Positions 10,481 to 17,220 of a stretch of 52,068 nucleotides of DNA are shown in pieces; the stretch's first letter is position 1; every line of letters starts with the position of its first letter. Where the stretch lies: the NCBI RefSeq assembly GCF_003389455.1, contig NZ_QUAC01000110.1, positions 1-52,068 of the forward strand, given 5' to 3'. The notes beneath the pieces are model-generated. The model was not told the DNA's origin. It made no database searches and saw only the letters and a program-made list of their open reading frames with translations. Source of the DNA: Streptomyces inhibens. GTDB lineage: Bacteria; Actinomycetota; Actinomycetes; Streptomycetales; Streptomycetaceae. The position numbers and the translations under genes were made by a program.

Positions 10481-10505
10481 TACATCTACTTCGACAGTAG
10501 ATGTA
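10481..10505. promoter_or_regulatory. Inverted repeat upstream of whiD (proximal)
   Basis: TACATCTAC-ttcgaca-GTAGATGTA is a perfect 9-bp dyad with a 7-nt spacer, ending 49 bp before the whiD ATG. It is either an operator or, if transcribed, a leader hairpin. It lies immediately beside the distal dyad, which favours a two-site operator. Confidence 0.55.
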
Positions 10506-10554
10506 CGGTCGTGAGCACCGAGCCCGAATCAGCATCGCTTCGAGGGGACAAGCA

Positions 10555-10884
10555 ATGGCAGATTTCTCCCGCCTCCCGGGCCCGAACGCAGACCTCTGGG
10601 ACTGGCAGCTGCTCGCCGCCTGCCGCGGTGTGGACAGCTCTCTCTTCTTCCACCCCGAGGGCGAGCGCGGAGCGGCCCGTAGCGCGCGTGAGACATCGGC
10701 GAAGGAGGTCTGCATGCGCTGCCCCGTGCGGGCCGAGTGCGCGGCGCATGCCCTGGCCGTCCGTGAGCCCTACGGGGTCTGGGGCGGACTGACGGAGGAC
10801 GAACGCGAGGAGCTGATGGGCCGGGCCCGCCACCGGCTGATCCCCGCGACCTCCATGACCGGCCACGGCGTCTCCGGCGCCTGA
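10555..10884 (+). CDS. whiD: WhiB-like Fe-S transcription factor WhiD
   Basis: 109 residues. Wbl proteins bind a [4Fe-4S] cluster and associate with the principal sigma factor; WhiD is needed for late spore maturation. The four cluster ligands are C23, C53, C56 and C62, in the spacing C-x29-C-x2-C-x5-C, followed by the family G-V-W-G-G turn at 74-78 and a basic C-terminal region. The ATG is preceded by GAGGGGA at 8 nt. Divergence from bldM and closeness to the SigD/ShbA-type sigma gene match the whiD (whiB3-type) locus rather than other Wbl loci. Confidence 0.93.
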   Translation: MADFSRLPGPNADLWDWQLLAACRGVDSSLFFHPEGERGAARSARETSAKEVCMRCPVRAECAAHALAVREPYGVWGGLTEDEREELMGRARHRLIPATSMTGHGVSGA

Positions 10885-11083
10885 GCCTCGGGAGCGGATC
10901 GCTCCTGAAGAAACGTTCCTGCAGAGTTGTGCGACTGCGGGAGCACAAGGCTGTGCAGGCGCGGGGCTGTGCGGTCACAGGAGTGCGCTGTCGTTGCGCG
11001 CACACCGCACCTGATCTTGCTCGTCCACCGCACCTGATCTTGCTCGCCGCCCGGGCGGAAGCCGGGCGCGCCTCCCCCGGGCC
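10885..11083. other. whiD-LysR convergent intergenic region
   Basis: 199 bp between convergent genes. It contains the 21-bp direct repeat listed separately. No simple strong terminator hairpin was recognised. Confidence 0.5.
11003..11048. repeat. Tandem direct repeat, 21 bp x 2 with a 23-bp period
   Basis: A 21-bp unit beginning CACCGCACC and ending CTTGCTCG occurs at 11003-11023 and again, identical, at 11026-11046. The copies are separated by TC, and the second is followed by CC. It lies in the spacer between whiD and the LysR gene. It may be a replication-slippage duplication or a binding-site array; function unknown. Confidence 0.85.
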
Positions 11084-11995
11084 TCAGCGGCCCGCCGCGT
11101 CCGCCAGCTGGTCGAGCGTCGCCGCGACGGCGGGGACATGCGCCAGATCCGGCAGCGTGAGCGCGACGATCTCGCGGTGCACCGCAGGCTCCATCCGTAC
11201 CGTCGTGGCCCCCTTGGGGCGCACCGACTCCAGCGTGAGCTCGGGCAGCGCGGCGACCCCCAGGCCCGCGCCGACCAGGCCGATCACCGCCGGATAGTCG
11301 TCCGTCGCGAAGTCGATACGGGGCGTGAACCCCGCGCTCTCACAGACCTCCACCAGATGCCTGCGGCAGCGGGGACAGCCCGCGATCCACGGCTCGTCGG
11401 CCAGCTCGGCGAACCGCACCGTGCCCGCCTTCGCCAGCCGGTGACCGTCCGGCACCAGGCCGATCAGCCGGTCCGCCAGGATCGGCCGCACCACCAGGTC
11501 GTCCCACTCGGCGCCGGCCGCCGGGTCCGCGCCGCGCACTTCCGGATAGCGGAAGGCCAGCGCGATCTCGCAGTCGCCGTTGCGGAGCATCTCGATCGAG
11601 CGCGGCGGCTCGGCCTCGACCAGCGAGACCCGGGTGCCCGGGTGCGCGGCCCGCATCTTCGCCAAAGCGGTCGGCACCAGCGTCGAGCTGCCCGACGGGA
11701 ACGACACCAGCCGCACCCGTCCCGCCCGCAGGCCCGCGATGGCCGCGACCTCTTCCTCGGCGGCGGTGAGCCCGGCCAGGATGCCGACGGCGTGCCGTAC
11801 GAGCGCCTCGCCCGCCTGCGTCAGCCGCATCTCGCGGCCCGCACGGACCAGCAGGGGCGTGCCGGCGGACTGCTCCAGGGCCTTCATCTGCTGGCTGACG
11901 GCCGGCTGGGTGCAGCCCAGCTCGCGCGCGGCGGCGGAGAACGAGCCGGTCCTGGCGACGGCGCGCAGCACTCGGAGATGTCGGGCCTCGATCAC
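11084..11995 (-). CDS. LysR-family transcriptional regulator
   Basis: 303 residues, standard for LysR. The N-terminal winged helix-turn-helix occupies about 1-60 (FSAAARELGCTQPAVSQQMKALEQSAG), followed by a linker helix and a periplasmic-binding-protein-like effector domain (about 90-295). LysR proteins usually regulate a divergent gene; here the divergent neighbour is the MOSC gene about 180 bp away, a reasonable candidate target. The effector domain contains CPRCRRH at about residues 206-212, two close cysteines that might sense metal or redox, but this is speculation. Confidence 0.92.
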   Translation of the reverse strand: MIEARHLRVLRAVARTGSFSAAARELGCTQPAVSQQMKALEQSAGTPLLVRAGREMRLTQAGEALVRHAVGILAGLTAAEEEVAAIAGLRAGRVRLVSFPSGSSTLVPTALAKMRAAHPGTRVSLVEAEPPRSIEMLRNGDCEIALAFRYPEVRGADPAAGAEWDDLVVRPILADRLIGLVPDGHRLAKAGTVRFAELADEPWIAGCPRCRRHLVEVCESAGFTPRIDFATDDYPAVIGLVGAGLGVAALPELTLESVRPKGATTVRMEPAVHREIVALTLPDLAHVPAVAATLDQLADAAGR

Positions 11996-12179
11996 GCTTC
12001 GATCATAAGCGAATCTTGGGGCGATGGGGGAAAGTCGGGTCGCCGGTTTGGGGTCGGGTGGTTAGCGTGAGAGGTGGCGGGGCTGGTCGTGGGCCCGGTG
12101 GCCGGAGTCCGACCGTGGGCCGGTGCGCGTTGCCCGGGCCCCTTGTCGTGGACCACGCGAAGGGAACGACGGAGAGCGT

Positions 12180-12845
12180 ATGAAGCTGCTGACCGTGAAC
12201 GTGGGGCGGCCGACGCCGTCCGAGTACACCGACGCCGAGGGCGGCACGGGCATCGACAAGCGGCCCGTGGACGGCCCGGTGGCGGTCACCGCCCCTGGCC
12301 CCAAGGGCGTGGGCGGCAGCGGGCTGGCCGGTGACGCGGTGGTCGATCTGCGCCATCACGGCGGCGACGACCAGGCCGTGTACGCCTACGCGCGCGAGGA
12401 TCTGGACGACTGGCAGCGGGAGCTGGGCCGCGAGCTGGCCAACGGCTCCTTCGGCGAGAACCTCACCACCTCGGGCATCGAGATCACCGGCGCCCTCATC
12501 GGCGAACGCTGGCGGGTCGGCCCCCGGCTGCTGCTGGAGGTGACCTCGGGGCGGATCCCGTGCCGTACGTTCCAGGGCTGGCTCGGCGAACGCGGCTGGA
12601 TCAAGCGATTCACCCAGGCTGCGGTGCCCGGCGCGTACTTCCGGGTGATCGAGGCGGGCGAGATCCGCGCCGGGGACACCATCGAGCTGGTGCACCGCCC
12701 CGGTCACGAGGTGACGGTCGGGCTGATGTTCCGGGCGGTGACCACTCAGCGGGAGCTGCTGCCCCGGCTGCTGGAGACGGGTGAGGCGCTGCATCCGGAG
12801 GCGCGCAGACGTGCCGTGAAGTATGTGGAGCAACAAGGGAGTTGA
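12180..12845 (+). CDS. MOSC domain-containing protein (YiiM-like)
   Basis: 221 residues. MOSC proteins bind or transfer sulfur in molybdenum-cofactor chemistry; YiiM-type members act in reduction of N-hydroxylated compounds. Motifs seen are DLRHHGGDDQAVYAY, FGENLTTSG and RIPCRTFQGWLG, the last holding the conserved MOSC Cys. The ATG start is set by GGAGAG about 4 nt upstream and the MKLLTVNVG opening typical of the family; an upstream GTG at 12123 adds an unrelated segment. It is divergent from the LysR regulator. Confidence 0.88.
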   Translation: MKLLTVNVGRPTPSEYTDAEGGTGIDKRPVDGPVAVTAPGPKGVGGSGLAGDAVVDLRHHGGDDQAVYAYAREDLDDWQRELGRELANGSFGENLTTSGIEITGALIGERWRVGPRLLLEVTSGRIPCRTFQGWLGERGWIKRFTQAAVPGAYFRVIEAGEIRAGDTIELVHRPGHEVTVGLMFRAVTTQRELLPRLLETGEALHPEARRRAVKYVEQQGS

Positions 12846-13002
12846 CCTCGCGGGACGGGCGGGGAGGCGGCCTCGGGGCGGGGCAGCGGAGCACCCTCGG
12901 ATCCGCAGGTGGGGTGGCGTGGCGCGCCCCGTACGCAAGGGGGCCGCGCACCACCGGGGGCTGGGGCTCCGGTGTCGTCCCCCGGGCGGATAGCGTGCCG
13001 GT

Positions 13003-13776
13003 ATGACGACTGCATTGATCACGGGAGCGACGGCGGGCATCGGGGCGGCGTTCGCCCGGCGGCTCGCGAGCGACGGCCACAGCGTGGTGCTGGTGGCGCG
13101 CGACGAGAAGCGACTGCGCGAGCAGGCCACCGAGTTGCACGACCGGCACGGCATCGAGGCGGAGGTGCTGAGCGCCGATCTGTCCACCGAGGACGGCATC
13201 GCCGCCGTCGAGGCACGGCTCTCGGACACCAAGCACCCGGTCGATCTGCTGGTGAACAACGCCGGCTTCGGCAACAAGGGCGAGTACCTCGAAGTCTCGA
13301 TGGCCGACGAGCTGACGATGCTCAAGGTGCACTGCGAGGCGGTGCTGCGGCTGACCACGGCCGGGGTGCGCGGTATGCGGGACCGGCGGCGCGGGGCCGT
13401 GGTCAATGTGGCGTCGGTGGCGGCGTTCGTGCCGCGCGGCACGTATGGCGCGAGCAAGGCGTGGGTGGTGCAGTTCACCCAGGGCGCCGCGCGGGATCTG
13501 GCGGGCAGCGGGGTGCGGCTGATGGCGCTGTGCCCCGGCTTCGTACGGACCGAGTTCCACCAGCGGGCCGGGATGGGCACGGACAACATCCCGGGGTGGA
13601 TGTGGCTGGATGCGGACAAGCTGGTGGACGCGGCGATGAAGGACCTGGCGCGGGGGAAGTCGCTGTCCATTCCGGATCCGCGGTACAAGGCGTTGATGGG
13701 AGCGGTGAAGTTGGCGCCGCGTGGAGTCCTGGGCGGGCTGACGTCTCGGACGGGGCGGAAGTACGGGCCTCGCTAG
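13003..13776 (+). CDS. Short-chain dehydrogenase/reductase (SDR family)
   Basis: 257 residues, cytoplasmic NAD(P)-dependent oxidoreductase. The classical SDR motifs are complete: cofactor loop TGATAGIG (8-15), NNAG, the catalytic Ser in NVASVAAF, and YGASK with catalytic Tyr and Lys. Arg in VLVARDEKR after the second strand suggests NADP(H) preference. The substrate cannot be inferred. It follows the MOSC gene on the same strand after about 157 bp, so is probably a separate transcript. Confidence 0.9.
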   Translation: MTTALITGATAGIGAAFARRLASDGHSVVLVARDEKRLREQATELHDRHGIEAEVLSADLSTEDGIAAVEARLSDTKHPVDLLVNNAGFGNKGEYLEVSMADELTMLKVHCEAVLRLTTAGVRGMRDRRRGAVVNVASVAAFVPRGTYGASKAWVVQFTQGAARDLAGSGVRLMALCPGFVRTEFHQRAGMGTDNIPGWMWLDADKLVDAAMKDLARGKSLSIPDPRYKALMGAVKLAPRGVLGGLTSRTGRKYGPR

Positions 13777-13789
13777 GGCGGTGGCTTCC

Positions 13790-14460
13790 CACGTTGCCTT
13801 GCCGGGTGCTTGCGCATGCGATTGATCAGCTGATTTCACTTCTCATCGACCTGGATCAGTCGGGCGATCACTGGCACCGCGTTCTCACCGGCCGAGGGCA
13901 CCAGCAGCGTCGCCCGCTGATCGCGTTCACGATCTCCTCCACAGCCGTTCCCGGCGTTCCTCGTGCGGTGACCAGCTGCTTGATCCCACTTGTGGAACAA
14001 CTCAGCCCGCCGGGCACCGTTGAACGCGGCCGGATCGGGTCCCGTCGCTGTGCCCAGAGGCCCACAACACGCTTGTTGAGCAAGCACGCCTTGAGCGGAC
14101 CGGCGCCGAGCTCGTCCGGCCAGGGAGCCAGCCGGACGACCGCCGCCTGCACGTTGAGGAGCCGCGGGGCACAGGTGCTCGACAGCGCTCGCCGCAGTTG
14201 GTCGGCGCTGCGGCCGGTGAGGGCAGCGAGCCGGTCGGCGGCCTCTGCGCTGAGGGATACCTCATGGTGCTGGGGAGAGGCTTGTCGTTCGGGAGCGTGA
14301 GGCGTCCGCGGTGCAGGGCTTTGAGGAGCTGGACCAGGTCCTGGCCGTTGGCGGACGCGGTCCAGGCGAGGTAGGAGAGCGTGGTCTCACCGGAGAGCAA
14401 TGGGACGCGGATCGGGCGGTCGGCCCACTTGAGCGGCTCGCTGGCGGTGCCCTGGGTCAT
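13790..14460 (-). pseudogene. Frameshifted relic resembling a TniQ-like (transposition-associated) protein
   Basis: No intact gene fills this stretch, but the reverse strand holds a coherent broken reading. From an ATG at 14460, one frame reads IRVPLLSGETTLSYLAWTAS and on to about 14265. The coding pattern then moves to another frame (VSLSAEAADRLAALTGRS, later VVRLAPWPDELGAGPL) as far as about 14085, and to a third frame after that. GC-biased third positions follow the shifted frames, which supports a once-coding gene with at least two frameshifts. The N-terminal half resembles TniQ-like proteins as I remember them; that assignment is tentative. It lies just upstream of the toxin-antitoxin pair. 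Confidence 0.45.
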
Positions 14461-14524
14461 GCGCCGACCGTGGCACACCCCGTCCGCCTACGGCGGGGAA
14501 GCTGCATCTTGATGACTCCCGACG

Positions 14525-14556
14525 AGGGTACGGATACGGGTACGTACCCGTACCCT
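14525..14556. promoter_or_regulatory. Nested palindromic operator of the toxin-antitoxin-like pair
   Basis: TACGGGTACGTACCCGTA (14535-14552) is a perfect 18-bp palindrome. An outer pair, AGGGTACGG (14525-14533) and CCGTACCCT (14548-14556), overlaps it, giving several GGGTAC/GTACCC half-sites. It ends 24 bp before the antitoxin ATG, as expected for an autoregulatory ribbon-helix-helix operator. Confidence 0.7.
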
Positions 14557-14580
14557 ATGGGGATGGGAAGGAGTACGACG

Positions 14581-14838
14581 ATGTCCGATGCCAATGTCCG
14601 TATCCCCGAAGAGGCCAAAGATCGGCTCGCCGCGATCGCGGCTGCCGAGGGCCTGTCGCTGCGCGCCTACCTGGCTCGCCTGGCCGAGACCCTGCTCACC
14701 CCGGCCGAGCGGGCCGAGCGCGCGGAAAAGGCCCTCGCCGCGCTGAACAAGTGGAACGGCTATGCCCCCACCGCGGCCCAGCAGCAGGATCTGGACAGTG
14801 AGCTCGACCGGCGCCTGGCTCAGGTGACCGGCCGATGA
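14581..14838 (+). CDS. Antitoxin-like protein, ribbon-helix-helix type
   Basis: 85 residues. The N-terminal NVRIPEEAKDRLAAIAAAEGLSLRAYLARLAE fits a ribbon-helix-helix DNA-binding domain (short strand, two helices). The charged C-terminal half (about 45-85) would be the toxin-neutralising arm. The ATG follows GGAAGGAG at 8 nt. The stop codon overlaps the start of the next gene by 4 nt (ATGA), so the two are translationally coupled. A palindrome immediately upstream suggests self-repression. The antitoxin call rests on architecture and context. Confidence 0.75.
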   Translation: MSDANVRIPEEAKDRLAAIAAAEGLSLRAYLARLAETLLTPAERAERAEKALAALNKWNGYAPTAAQQQDLDSELDRRLAQVTGR

Positions 14839-15215
14839 GCGACGCCATGCATATCGTCCTGGACGACAGCGCGATGACCGCGGCCGGCCAGGGCAACGTC
14901 CTCGCCTCCCGTCTGATCCACCGGGCCCACGCCGAACCCGGGTGGTACCTGTACGCGCCCTCGTGCGCGCTCGTCGAAGCTGACCGCGCCCGGCCCGGTA
15001 CCGCCGAGCACCTCGCTGCTCTGCCCGGCATCACCGTCCTGGATTTGGACCTTCCTGCAGCCCTGGCCGTGGCGCAGCAGGAGACATGGGCGGCAGCCCA
15101 CAGTCAGTACGCGGCCCAGCCCACCCCGGACCGCCCCGATGGGGCGATCGTCGCTACCACCACCCCGAAGCGCTGGGACGGCGAGCCGGTCCGGGTCCTG
15201 GACCTCAACGCCTGA
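14835..15215 (+). CDS. PIN-domain-like toxin
   Basis: 126 residues. The outline fits a PIN ribonuclease: Asp in VLDDSAM near the N-terminus, Glu in SCALVEADR, the strand ALPGITVLDLDL, and a late Asp in DRPDGAIVATT. The order of acidic residues (D...E...D) matches the family metal site, but overall similarity is loose, and the fourth acidic residue is not obvious. It overlaps the antitoxin gene by 4 nt, the usual VapBC-type arrangement. Translation could also begin at Met5. Confidence 0.65.
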   Translation: MSDAMHIVLDDSAMTAAGQGNVLASRLIHRAHAEPGWYLYAPSCALVEADRARPGTAEHLAALPGITVLDLDLPAALAVAQQETWAAAHSQYAAQPTPDRPDGAIVATTTPKRWDGEPVRVLDLNA

Positions 15216-15266
15216 CCGCTGCAGCGCGCCGGTGGCGGGCCGGTCGTCCGGGGTACTGCTGGGCCT

Positions 15267-15476
15267 TCAGGCGGGGAACTGCCCGCGCTTGACGGCCGAG
15301 ACGAACGAGGACCAGTCCGCGGCCGGGAAGAACAGCGCGGGGCCGTGCGGGTCTTTGCTGTCACGGACGGGGACGACGTCGGGGATACCGGGGGCTACTT
15401 CGATGCAGTCGCCACCGTCGCGGTCGCTGTAGCTGCTCTTGATCCACGTCGCCGTGCGGAGACCGTGCCTGTCCAT
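15267..15476 (-). CDS. DUF397 domain protein
   Basis: 69 residues. The DUF397 pattern is clear: TWIKSSYSDRDGGDCIEVA, then VPVRDSKDPHGPALFFPAADW and the helical end SSFVSAVKRG. DUF397 genes in Streptomyces usually follow an XRE regulator, as here. In the whiJ locus such pairs influence development, and the small protein is thought to relieve the regulator. The ATG is preceded by GGAAGGA about 10 nt upstream. Its whole 5' half is overlapped by the 3' end of the XRE gene in another frame. Confidence 0.88.
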   Translation of the reverse strand: MDRHGLRTATWIKSSYSDRDGGDCIEVAPGIPDVVPVRDSKDPHGPALFFPAADWSSFVSAVKRGQFPA

Positions 15477-16305
15477 GCTGGCCGTATCCTTCCCATGCCT
15501 CGCTGATCAGAGCGGCAGACTCGCGGGCTGACAGAGCGTCGGCCCTGAGCACATCATAAGTCTGGCTGTGACGGGCGTAGAGGGCCGGATCGTCGTTGAG
15601 ATAGCCGCGGTCCAGCGACTCCGAATAAAGCCACTGGTCTCCGTCGGGCAGCGTGATCAGCGACATGGACGTCTTGGGGCGGATGAGTCCCGAAAGGGCG
15701 GCCGGGGCGACCTGAATGCGCATGTTGGACCGCTGTCCGACCTCCAGCAGGTGCGCGCACTGGCCACGCATGACGGCCGCGCTCCCCACCACGTTACGCA
15801 GACAGCTCTCGTCCAACACCGCGACATACAGCGGGCCGCCTGGGGTCAGAAAACGTTGCTGACGGCTCAGCCGTGCTCTGACCAGCTTTTCCACCTCGTC
15901 GTCGCTCGCGATCGAGGAGAACAGCGCCCGTGCGTACTCCTCCGTCTGCAACAGACCCGGCATAACCTGGTTCTGATAAGCGCGCACGGCGACGGCTTCG
16001 GCGTCCATCTCGGCGCGCCGCTCGAACCAGTCGGGGTGCTCGACCTCGGGGTACCAGTCGATACGGCCCCAGAGGCGCTGTAACACCCCACCTGTGCCAA
16101 GCAGTTCGTCGCACGCCTTCGCAAAGCCTTCCTGCGGTACGCGCGTGCCCGCCTCGACGCGCGCCACGTGTGACCGGTCGCACGGGACCTTGTGCGCCAA
16201 GGCTTCCTGGGTGAGGCCCGCTGCCTCCCGGTGGTGCTTCAGCACCTCGCCGAACACGGCGGCCGTGGTGGCCGCCGTTCCCCCCGCGGCATTGCGTCGG
16301 TTCAC
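15361..16305 (-). CDS. XRE-family regulator with DUF5753 sensor-like domain (WhiJ-like)
   Basis: 314 residues. An N-terminal Cro/C1 helix-turn-helix lies at about 15-70 (LTQEALAHKVPCDRSHVARVEAGTRVP), then a DUF5753-type region (about 95-275) with MPGLLQTEEYARAL and the characteristic SLITLPDGDQWLYSESLDRGY. The last 35-40 residues are Arg/Pro-rich and are encoded over the start of the DUF397 gene, so the family's usual stop appears to be missing. The GTG start follows AAGGGGG; a TTG nine codons earlier lies inside the operator. It is divergent from two small genes and probably controls both sides. Confidence 0.88.
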   Translation of the reverse strand: MNRRNAAGGTAATTAAVFGEVLKHHREAAGLTQEALAHKVPCDRSHVARVEAGTRVPQEGFAKACDELLGTGGVLQRLWGRIDWYPEVEHPDWFERRAEMDAEAVAVRAYQNQVMPGLLQTEEYARALFSSIASDDEVEKLVRARLSRQQRFLTPGGPLYVAVLDESCLRNVVGSAAVMRGQCAHLLEVGQRSNMRIQVAPAALSGLIRPKTSMSLITLPDGDQWLYSESLDRGYLNDDPALYARHSQTYDVLRADALSARESAALISEAWEGYGQHGQARSPHGDVDQEQLQRPRRWRLHRSSPRYPRRRPRP

Positions 16306-16318
16306 GACATCCCCCTTC

Positions 16319-16339
16319 GTGACAGTTGGCAAATGTCAC
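16319..16339. promoter_or_regulatory. Operator-like inverted repeat before the XRE gene
   Basis: GTGACA-N9-TGTCAC is a perfect 6-bp dyad ending 14 bp from the XRE start codon in the 193-bp divergent spacer. It is a plausible autoregulatory site. Confidence 0.5.
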
Positions 16340-16498
16340 GCGCCCAGCGTTGTGACCAACCGTCTCACTGAGCAACGATGAACACACCCAGAGTAAGGGG
16401 CCGTTCAGCCGATTTCGGCCTGTTCCCGTATGCCAATACCCCCGCAACGTTGGTGGACGTCCGGGGGCGTGGCCCTCAACCCCACGGAGGTTGACGAC

Positions 16499-16768
16499 AT
16501 GCACCACGCTATCCGGCTCTTCGAGTCGCTGCTACGTCTGTTACTGCCCGCGACGGGGCGCCATCGGCCGACCGATGCGGCGCCGCGCCCCGTGAGGTGC
16601 ACGGACGTGCCGAGGTCGGCGCGGCGCCGCGCACCCGCACGCCACACGGAGCTGCTGCAAGGTGAGGACTCCGCCCTCGTACGCCCGTACCTGGTCGCGT
16701 ACGAGCGGCAGCAGTGTTGTGAGCGGCTACAGCGGATTCACGCTATGGGGGTGGCGGCCGCGTGGTGA
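16499..16768 (+). CDS. Conserved hypothetical small protein, Arg-rich
   Basis: 89 residues, function unknown. The N-terminus (MHHAIRLFESLLRLLLPATGRHR) is a short amphipathic or hydrophobic helix followed by an Arg/Pro-rich linker. The end carries GEDSALVRPYLVAYERQQ, a motif I recognise from many Streptomyces hypothetical proteins. The ATG follows GGAGG at 8 nt. The stop overlaps the next gene's start region, so the two form an operon, divergent from the XRE/DUF397 pair. Confidence 0.65.
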   Translation: MHHAIRLFESLLRLLLPATGRHRPTDAAPRPVRCTDVPRSARRRAPARHTELLQGEDSALVRPYLVAYERQQCCERLQRIHAMGVAAAW

Positions 16769-17220
16769 CCTACGACCGGAACGCCGCCTCCGCACCCGTG
16801 CCCGGCCTGCGGTTGCTGCCGTGGGAGAGCGATACCGGGAAGCCGTGTTTCCTGTCTCCGGAGGGCAGCCGGAGCGCGCTGTCCCGGATCGCTGACGAGA
16901 TCGAGGCGGACCAGCTGCGCGATGGCGCCGACGTGGCCGAGGGCGCACAAGCCGTACTGGACGACCGCAAGGCCGGGGAGTACGCGCTACGGCTCGCGCT
17001 GCGGGCGGCGACGCAGGCCCTCGTGGCTGTGGTGCGCGTGGCGGACAGCCGGGGCGCGCGGCTGTCCGTCCCGGACGACTCCCCCGCGCGCGCGGACTCC
17101 CCGCCCGATGGGCGGGGCACTGTAGAACCCGAACTGCCGGCAGTGTCATCTGACGACGACCGCCGGGCGACCGCGAGCACCGCGAAGGAGCACCGGTACC
17201 AGCATGCACCCCACCCCTGA
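16762..17220 (+). CDS. Conserved hypothetical protein, helical
   Basis: 152 residues, function unknown. The opening PGLRLLPWESDTGKPCFLSPEG followed by ALSRIADEIEADQL and a long helical stretch (about 55-105) resembles a recurrent Streptomyces family of small cytosolic proteins. The last 45 residues are polar and probably disordered. GTG start, with a second GTG next to it. It overlaps the preceding gene by 7 nt, and its 3' end overlaps the next gene's start by 17 nt, indicating cotranscription. Confidence 0.65.
   Translation: MVTYDRNAASAPVPGLRLLPWESDTGKPCFLSPEGSRSALSRIADEIEADQLRDGADVAEGAQAVLDDRKAGEYALRLALRAATQALVAVVRVADSRGARLSVPDDSPARADSPPDGRGTVEPELPAVSSDDDRRATASTAKEHRYQHAPHP

Larger units (their letters stand above)
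10174..10554. promoter_or_regulatory. bldM-whiD divergent regulatory region
   Basis: 381 bp with no gene. It is markedly AT-richer than its surroundings, especially 10410-10510, as expected for a promoter region serving two developmental genes. It contains two inverted repeats (separate entries). I could not assign sigma -10/-35 elements or a BldD box with confidence. Confidence 0.6.
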
